Source of the DNA: Lingula anatina
Taxonomy: Eukaryota > Brachiopoda > Lingulata > Lingulida > Lingulidae
Reading direction: 5' to 3'
Length of the DNA stretch: 64,000 nt
Assembly: GCF_001039355.2 (NCBI RefSeq)
Contig: NW_019775902.1
Location: forward strand, 130,531-194,530
Shown: positions 23,552 to 35,391 of the stretch, piece after piece
How positions within the stretch are numbered: position 1 is the first letter of the stretch
How the letters are laid out: each line of letters begins with the position of its first letter
Notes under the pieces: model-generated
What the model saw: only the letters and a program-made list of their open reading frames with translations
The model's database searches: none
What the model was told of the DNA's origin: nothing
Program-made: the position numbers and the translations under genes

Positions 23552-25954
23552 GTAGAACTAGCAACCATGCAGTCAAAAAAGAAAAATTGATAAAAAAAAA
23601 ACATAAACTTGCCCCTTTTTGGTTTTTATAGATCGCTAAAATTTCATTGATTTGTGTGATTTGTTTCTTGTTGATTCATTTTCAACCTTTCATCAACCAT
23701 AAATGATAACTAACATAAATCACTTTATTCTTATATATATATATATATACTGGATATGATTTTCTTCTTACACTTCTTTCTATTATAGATCGAATTCATA
23801 TAAAATCATTTGAACCAAATGGTTTCTCTGCCGAAATAGATTTTGAGAGGGAATTGCCGTGCCTCGAGAAGAAAACAGAGGTAAGAACTCATTTTGTGTA
23901 TACTTTTTTCCAATGTCATTTATGCATTCAAGCATTATAAATTTTAACCGATATATCATATTTATGTGGAGGTAACAGAATAAGCACTTCTGGTAATTAC
24001 TTATGTTCCCGATGACGTCCATATGAATCAGCCACCCGTACATACACATTTACTCTTTCTGTCCAAGAGAACATTAAATGTTTTAAGGCCCCTTTACACT
24101 GGACGGCGTCCTTTCTGCGTCCTTTCTGCGATCAAAAGTGTGGTCAGGACGCTCAACGGTCGCCAAAGCAATTAAATCGTGTCTCAGTGTAAAGGCGTCT
24201 GCGTCTGCTGTGCGTCCTTTGAACGACCGAATCTTGATTTTAAGCCCCCTTTACAATAGACGGCGTCCTTTCTGCGTCCAGCAGTACGGCCCCATTTGAG
24301 AGTTAAAAAATTATACTTTACGTGCCGACAGCTGGCCGATCATTGAGCATTCATTCTGATGCAAAATCAATACTCGTTCCTCCTTATTAAGACCACAGCG
24401 ATGCCAAATTTCATGGTCGCAGAAAGGACGCCTTCCAGTGTAAAGGGGGTAGTACCTGTAAAACTGCGAGCGACCTGTGCATCCACTGAGCGACCGCCCT
24501 GCCTTCCCTGTGCGTCCCCTGTGCAGCCCACGGCGTCCATTGCGATGTTTGAGCGACCATTGAGCATCCTTGCTGCGTTCTCTGTACCTTCATCGGCGAT
24601 CAGTCAGGGGCGGATCTAGAGATATTTTCTGACAGTCTTCCGAGTTATCTTTGTTGATCCATGCACTATTTTGACCGTTTGACAAAAAACATACGATACA
24701 CGTCAATGTAAACTTGAAAATCTGATCGTCTTCCGGAAGACCCAGAAGACGGCCTAAATCCGCCCCTGATCAGTGGCGTCCATTCTACGACCATTCTGCA
24801 TCCTGCTTGACCGATGAGCGTTGTTTGGGCGTCCTTCTGTATATTCTAACTCATATTTTTTAATCGGTTCTAACCAGGTCATCCAATTAAGAACATTTCC
24901 AGAAAACAAAACAAATAAATGGGAATAAACGCTTTAAACTTCAGTGATGCAAGGTCTGCATGGACTGATAATCAGCCAGATGCTCATTGTTATCTTTATA
25001 TGAAGGATGGACAGGCGCCGAAAACGAGAAAGTATGACTGACACAATATAGAATGTCTGAATCTGTTTTCAGATGACGCATTCTGCAAAAAGTTCCGAAA
25101 ATTACTGCATCTTGTAAAAAAAGGCAAAATATTCGTTTTATGATAACCTCCAAAAAATGGATCGGTTCATGAATTTTAGGGGAAAAAACAATCGGAGGCT
25201 GGTGCGAGACCACCATTGCCCTTAGAATTCCTGTCTGGTGAAAAATACCTCAGCACGGCCCCGTTTGAGAGTAAAAAAAATTCTATACGTGCCGAACACT
25301 GGACGATCTTTGAGTTTTCATTTTGCAACCAGGGCGATGCTTGTGCCTCCTTTCTACGACGCGGCGATGTTTGTGCGTCCTCTCTGCGTCCATTGAGCGA
25401 CCTTGCAGCGTCCATCCTCCATCGCGTTCTCTCTGCGATTGTTTTGAACATGCTCAAAACTTTGCGGCGTCCATGGCGTCCTCGGCGATTCTAGAAAGTT
25501 CTTTGTGCGATCTTAGCGACCACTGTGCGTTCTTTGAGCGTCCGACGGCGTCCTGGCAAGTTTCATGGTCGCAGAAAGGACGCCGCCCAGTGTAAAGGGG
25601 GTTTTACTGCTCAAAATCTCGAGCTCCAATGGGAGTGAGCCATTAAATTGTAAGTGACAATTTTGAATTGCTATAATATTGTATTTCGACTTTTATATTC
25701 CTGCCCCTTTCTACATTTATAGTTAAGTGAGAGGTCTTTACAGACTTGACATTTAGTATGGAATATTTCAGTTTAAATTCTACGTCTTTTTGTTTCCTTA
25801 ATTAGGATTATTCAATTAAAGTACAGATGTCACCGAGACACTAAGAGATTTTTGAAACTTTTAAACACTATATGAATCCCTTTTTTCATTTAACAATCAG
25901 AAATATATGAAAAAAATTGAAGAAAACGCTTTGGAAAAAAATAATTTCAAATGC

Positions 25955-26034
<80 letters not shown>

Positions 26035-26613
26035 CTCTTTCAGAAATCCTGCGGTCAATGTCCAGAGTCAGACAAAAGGTGCCTCATGCCCCTAACTGGA
26101 ATATTGAACTTGAAGTACTATTTGAGCATAAGATTCACCCCTAAAGACAGTGTAATGGCCTTGGGTTCATTCGAAAGTTGTTACATCGACCTTTTGCTAA
26201 CGTTGGATTTAACTCAGTTCCATCCTAAGGGGGCGTGGGGACACACGGAAAATCCAGCTGGCGGAATGAGATGTGACAAACCGACTGTTGACAATACCAA
26301 CGGTACTCTTTGGATTCCAATTAAACTGAAGAAAGCTGTTAAAAATGTAAATGAAGGTTTGCGTTTGTTTGAGCAGTTCGAGGATCAAATGGCGGTTTTT
26401 ATACAGCGTTATTACTCTCAGATAACAATAAACGGTGCCGACTATACTCTAACTGTCATGCGTAATCGTATATCCGGGCAACTCGTAGGGCCCTCTTTGA
26501 CCACGCCTATTGAAAATGGCATTCCGCCAACTCTTCAGTGTTACGGAGGTCACGTTTGCCTTTGGGTATGTTCAATTATACTGATTATAAAATTTGGAAG
26601 AGTTGAGATGTAA
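21409..26613 (+). CDS. Secreted SMB-like ectodomain protein, unit D
   Basis: Exons are 21409-22681, 23789-23880 and 26044-26613, giving 644 residues with the same exon lengths and phases as unit C. Domains follow the family order: signal peptide, Ser/Thr-rich stalk, SMB-like Cys cluster, K-Y-C-A-A-C-H-G, F-C-L-L-C, F-S-A-E-I-D-F, Cys-rich exon 3 and hydrophobic tail. Exon 1 is a mosaic: its first two thirds match unit A at diagnostic sites (K-K-L-K-R-A-F-A-Q-T-E, K-E-D-V-F-G-T-I-Q-T), and its last third matches unit C (E-K-T-Q-I-E, Y-Y-D-G-H-C-I-V-G). Intron 1 holds a solo-LTR-like insertion and intron 2 a 1.5 kb composite MITE. The last acceptor stands directly behind a (GT)n(AT)n run. The coding frame is nevertheless open in all three exons. 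Function is inferred only from family resemblance. Confidence 0.75.
23141..23442. mobile_element. Candidate solo LTR in unit D intron 1
   Basis: A 302-base segment starting TGTAAC and ending TTACA, flanked by TTAA on both sides (23137-23140 and 23443-23446). It is absent at the matching place in unit A intron 1 (near 5462-5475). TG...CA ends with a 4-base target duplication fit a solo LTR. The short terminal match and the TTAA flank leave a small DNA element possible. Confidence 0.5.
23513..23551 (+). repeat. (TTA)n microsatellite in unit D intron 1
   Basis: An uninterrupted run of TTA triplets. Confidence 0.95.
24086..25601. mobile_element. Composite MITE in unit D intron 2
   Basis: A 1516-base insertion flanked by TTTTA (24081-24085 and 25602-25606). 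Unit C has an uninterrupted TTTTT at the matching intron site (about 16038-16042). The outer ends are inverted (CCCCTTTACACTGGACGGCG against CGCCGCCCAGTGTAAAGGGG). The same terminal sequence recurs inside, at about 24243-24277 and 24418-24452, so a smaller element of the family is nested or the element is a composite. The interior is rich in GCGTCC and GCGACC motifs. A second family member (24605-24778) has inserted within it. No transposase is visible. Confidence 0.75.
24605..24778. mobile_element. hAT-like MITE nested in the composite element
   Basis: A 174-base element with inverted ends CAGGGGCGGATCTAG and CTAAATCCGCCCCTG, flanked by ATCAGT on both sides (24599-24604 and 24779-24784). The CAGGGGCGGAT terminus is typical of hAT-type elements; the clear duplication is 6 bases rather than the usual 8. 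Confidence 0.7.
25958..26031 (+). repeat. (GT)n(AT)n microsatellite abutting a splice acceptor
   Basis: About 20 GT repeats run straight into about 17 AT repeats that end 12 bases before the acceptor of unit D exon 3 at 26044. The pyrimidine tract is reduced to TCTCTTTCAG. Confidence 0.95.
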
Positions 26614-27736
26614 TTCAAACATCAGAGGGAATTAGTACCTCAATTAATAACTGATTACAACTTTGCAAAAAGACATTGTTATTTGACGATAGCCGAAGGA
26701 CATTTTTTAAGATAATTGTGAAACAATGTAAGAAGTATGATAAGTATAAACAACATGATAATAAATCCAACCGGGCATTAAATGAAGACATCACTTAGTA
26801 GCGATTTACAAACATTAAAATAAGCGAACTTTGTAACTGACTATCATAATAAAGTTAAAGCAATATATGTTCCCCCAAACGGCTTCACTGCATATAATGT
26901 AAATGATAAGGGTGTTTTCTTAAATTGGAGGCACTGAGGTGATTGAATGAGAAATATCCTAGAGTCACTTAACGTAAAACGAAGCGAGATTTGGCTGAGA
27001 CTGGCGTCAGGAATAATGTAGGCCCTACGTCTGGCTGGCGATTTTTGGATAGCATTCTATCTTTATAATTATATCCTGAGTGCTTCACGATTATGCTAGG
27101 GAGGCAAAAGTGAGTTGTTACTGTCATGCAAATGAAATTTTATACGATTGTCCGTACAAATTTTTTGACATCGTAAGGGGCTACGGGTTAAATATCAGAC
27201 GTACATTTATAGCAACTTTGTGGTCAATTTCGAAAACACTTAAATCGTCGTTCAGGGTGTTTTTTTAATCATGAAGCCTGCGCTATTTACACTTTTTAAC
27301 TTAAAGCGAGGGAACGTGGCCAGGGCACGGTACCATGGAAAGTTGCCAAATGTCATTGAAAGAGACAAGACGAGGATATTGATATGCTGCTAATAAATAT
27401 AATATATTTTGCTACATGTTGTTTTACAATCAATATAATTCTTTGTGTTCCTCGTAGTCATTGTATATCCATACATCCTACTATTACTCTCATTGTTTAC
27501 TTTATTATACGATAAATTGGTCGCGAGTTTGAAAAAGCGGTTGGTCATTTCTCGTAAGATAAATGGTTCTATTCTGAGATGCAAAAGATCAAGTGAATAT
27601 TAGGTCTGTTTGAAAGAAAAAGAAGTAACAGTTTGGTCATTGCACGTCACACGTGCCGCATCGCAAACTGTTTCGCAATGCCATTGTTCATCAATCCTAA
27701 TTATTCGTCATCTTTGTGAATTTAAGATATGTAGAT
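26614..27736. other. 3' flank of unit D and gap to the LamG gene
   Basis: AATAAA at 26848-26853 is the likely poly(A) signal of unit D. From about 27345 the sequence is homologous, in inverted orientation, to the 3' flank of the second LamG gene (about 37778-38185). TTTATT at 27501-27506 is a possible minus-strand AATAAA for the first LamG gene. No other gene is supported. Confidence 0.6.
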
Positions 27737-30324
27737 TTAGTCGGTTCTGGCCATCTTGATGTTTCTCTCGCCAGCATTGAGCTTCCAGATCATGGCGTCG
27801 GTAAGAGCCCAGTCGTAGATCTGGACCTGAAAGTAAGAAGTTGTCTTAATAAGTAAACAACCCTGCCTATACCTTGCATAACTTTTTATCAGCGTAGTTT
27901 TAGTCTTCGGCACAGATGCCTTTAGTAGATTCGATATTTCGGAATTCAGATGAGATTTCATCAGTATAAAAATGCTTCTCAATAAATGATCTATATCATA
28001 TTGGTCTTGGTTAATCGATAAATAAAACAGGAGTAAAATCATCACCAAATGTCATCAAGGTATGTTATCAAAAACACAATTACCTCATCGAGGAATCCAA
28101 CAAGGTTGGTGTTGCTGAAACGAGCATCGACGGCCTCGCAGTTCAAGTCTCTGCCCATGTACAGTGGAGCAAGGGTAGCTGGGATAGCACCTGTAGAAAA
28201 TTAAACACAATTTTAGCAATGTTTTTTAAAAAGCATTGTCTTAAATTAGTATTGTTTTGCGCAGTTTTTACTTATGCATTTTTGTTAGCGTTCCGATAAT
28301 GTCGTGTGTAAAAATGTACAAAGACAGCAGAATTGTATACATTTTAGTTGTATTTAAAGTTTCCAAAAAAATTAAAGATACTGCTAATAAATAACTTCGG
28401 TACATTGACCAGCAACCAATTCAAAGTTGTTGAATATTTTTCTTACGAATTATAACAAAAATAACATTATATTATATTTTGTACCAAAAAATATATATTA
28501 AAAAAAAAAACGTTGTCACATACCGACAGCGATTTCATCAACCATAACTTTTCCGTTGACGTAAAGCACCAGTCTGAGACCATCGTAGACCATGGCGACG
28601 TGGTTCCAGCCGCTGCCACCCTGTGATATGAAGAACAATAATATTACAAGATTGTTAATTCTTTGACGAAAATAAGGTTTCTGAACCTAGAACTTTCCAT
28701 TACAAACGTTTTCTACTGTAAATAACTGAACGTTTGTGTAGAATGCAATACAACTTCAGAAATATTTTTGCCGATTTTGACAACACTTACGTTCTTGCCG
28801 AGGTCGACGGTGAGGAGGGTGCCGTTGTTGTTGACCAGGACACGGCCTCCAAGATAGCCGCGGTCAGACCAGAAGGAGATGGTTGGCTCGATAGCGCAGT
28901 TGCCGTTGCTGAGGAGACCCTCACGGTCGTTCTTGGCGTGAGCAGCGTTCTTGTACCAGAAAGAGATGGTGAGGGCAGATCCCCATGGGTAGTTGTTGAA
29001 ACGTGGGACCTCGCAGTGGACGGTGCCGTTGAAGTGAGCAGCGTATCCGACCTTACCGTCCAAAAGCTCTACACCAGCGCAGTCTGTCCAGAAGTTATCG
29101 ACGGTGGTGTCGGTGTGCTCATCGAAAGGCCACAGGGCGATAGCCTGGAGATCTGCAAGAAATGATTCAATATTAATTATACATTTTCATTCCCTATTTA
29201 AGAGAAATAACATTGACCTTTCATCCATGGCGTAGGCGTTATTCAGCAGCATAATTTGTTTAAAAAAAGAAGAGGGAAACGCGAGAAAGTATTTGATGCT
29301 ATCGTTAATATAAATATCAACGTTTTCGAGATTTAAAATATTAATCAGATCAGCTCATACCTGGAACCATGCACATGCATCTCTTGACGTTGAACTCCCA
29401 CTGTCCGCAGCTGACACGCTCGATTCTGGTCTCATCACCAAGGGTCTGGGATCTGTAGAAGGTGTTGGCATCACCCCACACGGCCAAGTAGGTCCATCCG
29501 TCAGGGCCGTCACATTTGCCGTCAAACTGGGGAAGGGTGGTGTAAGCGAGGGTGGTGGTTGGTGGGGCGGCTAATGAAAAAAAGATTCCTCTTTAGGCGC
29601 ATAAAAATTTGGAATTGTAAAGCATTTTGAATAATACGCAGTGGTGCTGTCTAAATTGCTTTTTAAAGTAATGCTTATTGGATAAAAAAAGTCATAATGC
29701 TCTATTTTTGTGACTTAGACAGCTGGTATATTCCTATGATTATTGGGTTTGGAAAATGAGCTCTTTCAACTTACTTCTTGGTGGGCACTGTGGGTATGGG
29801 ACCTTGCTGCCTGGGCAGGTGGCGACCTCACATGGAACGCAGGTAACAATGGTACCGTCGAAGAGGGTGCCTTCAGCACATTCCTTCACGTGAACCTTGA
29901 TGTTAAGGTCATCATCCAAATCGCACTGGAGATAAGTTTTGCAGTCTTCTGGGTTCTCGTAGTAGCCTACGCCATTTCTCTCTTCGATGCACTTCTTGCA
30001 GAAGTCGTTGAATTTGGGAGCTGTGAATAAAATGTTATGGTTTAAATTAATAAATATCACTCCAATCAAGAGTTATTGTTATCTTACAAGTTTGATATCA
30101 CAAAAAAAAAAAATGAAAAAAAAAAAATTGGCAAGATATTTTGTAGATAAACTTTGGACTTCATATCCATGTTTTAATATGTTAATGACAATAAGCGGAG
30201 AATTGAAATATGCCTTGTTAATCATCTTTATTATGTAGAGTATATTCAATTACGTACCAAGATGATGCTCATCGTAAACAGCGAGGGCACTGCCCACCAA
30301 GGCGAGGAGAACAAGACGAAGCAT
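27737..30324 (-). CDS. Secreted chitin-binding (peritrophin-A) plus LamG-domain protein, copy 1
   Basis: Coding exons on the minus strand, from 5' to 3', are 30258-30324, 29775-30020, 29361-29570, 28791-29152, 28524-28620, 28084-28190 and 27737-27826. They total 1179 bases and encode 392 residues. Splice phases are 1,1,1,0,1,0 with consensus GT-AG sites. Residues 1-16 form a signal peptide. Residues about 28-100 form a type-2 chitin-binding domain with regularly spaced Cys (C30, C33 and the E-D-C-K-T-Y-L-Q-C core). A T-A-P-P-T-T-T linker leads to a Cys-containing segment. Residues about 177-392 form a LamG/pentraxin-like fold with W-N-H-V-A-M-V-Y-D-G, L-Y-V-N-G-K and F-L-D-E-V-Q-I-Y-D-W. It is nearly identical to copy 2. 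A secreted lectin acting on chitin or glycans in gut or mucus is inferred. Confidence 0.85.
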
Positions 30325-30746
30325 GATGACACTGAAAACAAAAAGTCGAATTAATTAACGTGCCAGTATAATGTTAGCCGTAGATTTGCAACATTCTTTT
30401 CTCGTAGTTAACAACAGATATTGTTAAGAAAGTACGTAGAAGCTCTGCAAAATTTAGATGAAGTATATCGTTGCCAAACCTGTTTATAATAAGTTGCAGG
30501 TATGTAGCTAGCAATTTCAAAGAGCAAGAGTTCTTTTTTCTGAAAATGTGCCCCTTTTTACCCACTTAGTTGACCCAACTTGCTAAATTGGATGTGTATC
30601 CAATGTCGGTGAAGAGAAGACTTTTCTGGAGAAATAGGTGGCACTTTCGAACCCCAAGAACGCCTGCTTGCAGGCCATGCTGTCTGTCTTTGAAAAGATG
30701 GAAAGATACCCTAAGACTAGCGCGGAAAAGAAACCTAGAGACTCAC

Positions 30747-30819
30747 CTTTCTACGGAGATGATCTGTCTAAGCTGTCAGCTAGCAAGATGAGATTCAACT
30801 GTAGGATCGGGCTTTTATA
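30747..30819 (-). promoter_or_regulatory. TATA box and 5' untranslated exon of LamG copy 1
   Basis: On the minus strand TATAAAA (30813-30819) is followed by a short leader that ends at 30747 before a GTGAGT donor (30746-30741). The next acceptor lies just before the coding exon at about 30334. The leader is similar to that of copy 2, including GCTGAC and ACAGATCA blocks. Confidence 0.65.
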
Positions 30820-32462
30820 ATCCTCCTAGAAAATTGTATCGCCTGATATTGACCATTAAGTGGTCGTTGCCATTAATAGAGTATCTTTAAGACGCTTTGT
30901 AACCACTAGACTCAACATTTTAATGAAGAACGAAGTAACAATGCAGCGTCTTTGCAGAGTCTCATCATGACAAATGAACGAGACTCATCAACGAACAACC
31001 TGACAATGCATCAATTCGACTGCATATTGTCAACATTGGTAAATCGTCTTCATTGAGAGCCAGTTGACAATGGTGGCCTTGCGTGCCCTCTCTCAGCGGA
31101 CATGTGCACCGGTGACATGCAGATGACAATGTGAGATAGAGCCAAGATTGATACCTAGACTAACGCGCCATGCCGTGCACTTTCCACTTCATAGTCCAGT
31201 AGGGGCTGCATTCTCATTAGACATGGATACTTAACAGAGAAGGCACGCGGTTAATTAAAACACTAATCAACCTTGTCACGGTCGGCTAATCCAGCAGAAA
31301 GGTCGCTGGTATGTGGACACGTGGTTTTCACGTGCTTCACCAGTGGATTTCAATTTTCATATTGTGGAGCAAGGCGACTCAAGTAGAAAACAGGTGTTAG
31401 GGAAGAGCGTCGTATTATTTCAGATTAATCAACTGTCAATTTCATGTGAATCGCTTATGTGCAGGCTCGTTTTTAATCAAAAATTGTCCTTGGCGTTAAA
31501 AATGAGTACATATATAAACTTTGAAGTCACTTTGTCTAATTTAAATAAAACAGGAAGGTGATATGAGATGCAGACAATTTTTGCAATTTATTTTTCTTTA
31601 TATCACATAAATCTTGTAGGAAAAGTACAATTAGGCTTTATTCGTAAAAAAAATCATGTGACAGCAACCTAATGTTGGGACAAACAATGATTTGGAAAGC
31701 GGGTACAGTTTTTGAATAATGTAAATTTTGACTTCGAGAAAGGATCAAAAACGTGGTAAAAATGATAGGGTTTACCAGGCCAAGAAAATCCCTTGCCTTC
31801 TTGGTATTTTGGTTACAAGGGCAGTGAGGAATACATGTCGTCTATAAAATGAATGGGTTTGTACGCATAATTCCTCAGAAAGGGGTATTTTAAAGACAAA
31901 TTTATCCACAAATCTTATTTTTCTAAAGAATGAGGAGTATGGGAGTAGGGAAAGTGAAAATCCACCCTTAAGTTGATGTTGGTGTGACAAGTTGTATTCA
32001 GATTCTCCCTCACACCTTCCTTTTCATTAGTTGTTATGTATAAAGCTGTCTACGTACCCTATATTATCCCAACATTTATTTTAATTCATACATATTAGAA
32101 AATTAATTCTCTCGCAAATATCTGCAATTTTTCTGTATCACTGCAGTACACTATCCAAAGCTGCCAAAAAATTGGAATTTATATTTGTTTTCACGTTCTA
32201 AAAAAGGGCGCTCGCGAAATTTCAGCTGAGTCGCTAAGTATAACTTTGTATAAATTGTGTTTTTAAAAAGGAAAATGATAGATAAAGCACTTCAAGGAAC
32301 CCATGCTGTAGAAACAGACACATTAAACTGAATGTATAAAAGTGTGCGAGTGAAATCTTAAAAAGCTATGCTGACTTGAAAGTTCAACAAAAACCAAAGG
32401 TTGTGGAGCGACTTGACGTTAATATGCTAAACCATCTAAACGCGATGCACATACATGTAAGA

Positions 32463-32630
32463 CAGGCCCGTAGCCAGGGGGGGTTCGGGGGGTTCGAAAG
32501 AACCGCCCCTTTTGGTGGGAAAGGGTCCACTCTGAGTAAAATTTGATCTAGGTTCATGAAGTTTTTATGGAAAAAGGTCCACTTTTTCAGAAAAAGAACC
32601 CCCTTTTTGAAATTCCTGGCTACAGGCCTG
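32463..32630. mobile_element. hAT-like MITE
   Basis: A 168-base element with ends CAGGCCCGTAGCCAGG and CCTGGCTACAGGCCTG, a 16-base inverted repeat with one mismatch. TAAGA lies directly on both sides (32458-32462 and 32631-32635). No coding capacity. Confidence 0.75.
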
Positions 32631-33327
32631 TAAGAAGACACGTGTAGAAACTAATCCGTGACACACACACATTACTCGGGACACTGTCACCATTGCTCAA
32701 AGGAATATATTTGCCCATCTATTGTGCATAACATCCGGTTTTACCGGCTCTCTAATCCTGCCCTTCAATCGTCTACCTGTCTCTTTTTATTTGTCTCTGC
32801 TCGCGCGTTGGCGATCTGATTGAAGGAACTCGTCAAAAGAGGCGTGCTTTTGCCAACAACGGGGAACAGAGCAGTCAGCTAGCAAGTTTGAAGGATGCCT
32901 TTATTTTTTGAGATTTTTATCGTTTTTAATTATCGAAGGCGAATGAGTGCAACTGAGAATTAACTATGAGAAGAACGCTCATGAGAATCGCCTGTAAAAC
33001 TATCAAGTAAAAACATGTGAACAACAGATGCTTTTCCAAAACCTTTTTTGTCATTGATAATCATAATAGGATGGTGTTTAAATGATGTCCACTATATTTC
33101 TTGAGCTCGCATTAAATATAATATTTTCAATAATTTTATTTGGAGGGAAATGTTTTGCTTAAATCGATTTTAAAGAAAAAATCAAATCATATTTTATTTT
33201 GAAAATATTTCCCTCTAGTTATCGTGTCCCCTCATTGTAAGTTTATTTATTGGATCAATCAGAAACGTAATGTGAAGCAACAATCTTTAAAGTAGAATCA
33301 TATATTCCTCTAAGTAGACTTACTGCA

Positions 33328-33330
<3 letters not shown>

Positions 33331-33364
<34 letters not shown>
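33331..33364 (+). repeat. (CA)n microsatellite
   Basis: An uninterrupted AC/CA run in the LamG spacer. Confidence 0.95.
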
Positions 33365-33370
<6 letters not shown>

Positions 33371-33617
33371 ACGTAGCACGTTTTCATTTTAATAATTCTA
33401 CAAAGACGTAGAATTGCGTGATGAAATTAACACACTGTCTTTGACTATCTGAAACAATTAGTATTCTTTTAACAACTTGTAAAAGCCCTTCACAGATGGA
33501 ATCTATTGGCCTGTAAGAAACAAGAGTGTATCAAAATCAGTGAATCAGATATCTTTGAACCCTCTCCTCCCTCTCCCGTTATGATTCAGTTTAATCTACA
33601 CACAGACGTATAACCGC

Positions 33618-33627
33618 AAAAAAAAAA

Positions 33628-33666
<39 letters not shown>

Positions 33667-33669
33667 ATA
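33618..33669 (+). repeat. (AAAT)n microsatellite
   Basis: A tetranucleotide run. Similar AAAT runs occur at 39059-39108 and 51817-51862. Confidence 0.95.
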
Positions 33670-33863
33670 GAAAGAAAGAAAGGAATCTTCAAACGTTGAA
33701 TATTTGGGGCACTGAAGGAAACATTTGAAAATTCGGCAAGGTACAGGTCTCTTACAGCCTGGTTTTTACATAAAAGGAATCTGATATTGAGTAAATCGTG
33801 GCAGGCCATTTAACTTTCAATAAACGGTGATCACCCAAAGGTCATCGTCATCAGCTGCTCCAA

Positions 33864-33901
33864 ACACACACACACACACACATACTCACACACACACACA
33901 C
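33864..33901 (+). repeat. Interrupted (CA)n microsatellite
   Basis: Two CA runs separated by CATACT. Confidence 0.95.
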
Positions 33902-34030
33902 TTTCTTCTATATATATTTTTTATTTTAGATAAAAACTTAAGATTTTCAGTTGCAAATACGATTGAAGAAGTTTCAACAGTATAATTTCTCTAATCCAGC
34001 TTTTTCTCAAATCACAGGTCATTAGATTGC

Positions 34031-34048
34031 GGGGGAGGGGGGGGGGAG
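34031..34048 (+). other. G-rich tract
   Basis: Five G, A, ten G, A, two G. It could form a G-quadruplex and lies about 420 bases upstream of the copy 2 TATA box. Confidence 0.5.
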
Positions 34049-34468
34049 GTTTTAACACGGTCCTTAACTACTTCAAACGCCACTGAGCTCCCAAAATACC
34101 TGATAACAAGTGACTTTTTGACTTGTATTGTGATGTGTCTGATAAAAGGTTAGCTCGTGCTGACGAAATTTACGGCGTCGGTGCAAAAACAAACCGTGAC
34201 CACTCTCATCAGTGTCCCGTATCTGATAGCCTTGCTGATTCCGTGAACTTAAGCTGATGCCAATGAAACGAGAAAGATGTTTAAACAGCACGCTATCTGT
34301 GAGTTTCATCTAAATGTTTCTGATACCATATGCAAGTGTAAGAGTGGACTTCATTGTTAGTGGTCACTTTATTGGCCCTTAACAATTTGGAATATGTTGA
34401 CCATTGGTAATTATGTTGGAAAAGAGACGCTTCTTTCTTTTCTAATGCGCACCTTGTTCTTCTGGCAG

Positions 34469-34536
34469 TATAAAAGCAGACGCATGTGAGAGACGCGGCA
34501 TCTTGCCGGCTGACCGCTTACAGAGATCACATACAG
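34469..34536 (+). promoter_or_regulatory. TATA box and 5' untranslated exon of LamG copy 2
   Basis: TATAAAA at 34469-34475 predicts a start near 34499. The leader ends at 34536 before a GTGAGT donor and joins to an acceptor at 35049, eight bases before the ATG. Confidence 0.65.
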
Positions 34537-35056
34537 GTGAGTGTCAAGGGCGCCGAAGTTTCGATTTTGCTGACGAAAAAGAAACAAGCGCTCACAACCG
34601 ACGGCTTTTACAAAGCCTAAGCCGTTCGTAGTCAGGAACAAGTTTTTTACTGCGCAGAGTCCGACGTTATTTTAAATAAATCATTCAAGTTTTAAGATTC
34701 GTATAATTGTGTAGGCGTGCGTAATTATATAAGAGACTGTAAAGTTCGATGTCGTTTTTCGAAATACTACGTCATCGAAAGGATATATGGTTGACGATGT
34801 GTAAGTGGATCGACTATTTAACTCTGAGGGGGGACAAACAGGAATGAAGAGTTTTAAAAAATGTAATGCATGCCATGAGCCTATCCGTGAACTGGGGAAA
34901 GGGGTGCTGCTTGTGCCTGTATCAGAACCTTTTTATTGAAATACTATAGTATTTCTGTATCAGACTGAGAACTGATGTCACACCAGGTCAATAAAATCAA
35001 ATGTTTATAATTTTCTAATAATTTTACTAATTTGAATTCTCGTTTCCAGTCCCATC

Positions 35057-35346
35057 ATGCTTCGTCTTGTTCTCCTCGCCTTGGTGGGCAGTGCCCTCGC
35101 TGTTTACGATGAGCATCATCTTGGTAAGTAATTGTTGTTTACAAGTCAATGCACGTATTTAACAGTATGGTCATTGTTATAATTATCTCGTTGACTTTGA
35201 CAGAAAAAAACTCGTCATCGGATTCATGCTTAAAGTAGATTGTATCTAACTTAAAAGAAGTCCTTAAAATAAACAAAAAGTAGAATAAGAAGTAACAAAG
35301 ACAGCCAACGATGTTAAACATGTAACATTACAAGCTGAATTATTAA

Positions 35347-35391
<45 letters not shown>

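Larger units (their letters stand above)
27345..30820 (-). repeat. Left arm of the large inverted duplication
   Basis: This arm pairs with about 34460-38185. Homology covers the 5' untranslated exon, all coding exons, parts of the introns (for example the intron after the 362-base exon) and at least 350 bases of 3' flank. The arms are separated by about 3.6 kb. Confidence 0.8.
30820..34468. other. Spacer between the divergent LamG genes
   Basis: No gene is supported. The spacer contains a hAT-like MITE (32463-32630), two (CA)n runs, an (AAAT)n run and a G-rich tract. Its position between two divergent promoters makes it the place to look for shared regulatory elements, but I recognise none. 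Confidence 0.6.

Noticed and set aside
24359-24619. Open frames in both strands of the GC-rich part of unit D intron 2
   Set aside because: They lie inside a MITE with inverted ends and have repetitive Ser/Arg/Pro composition.
28734-29165. 143-residue open frame on the plus strand across the LamG gene
   Set aside because: It is the antisense of the 362-base LamG exon and runs into its introns; the exon structure on the minus strand is clear.
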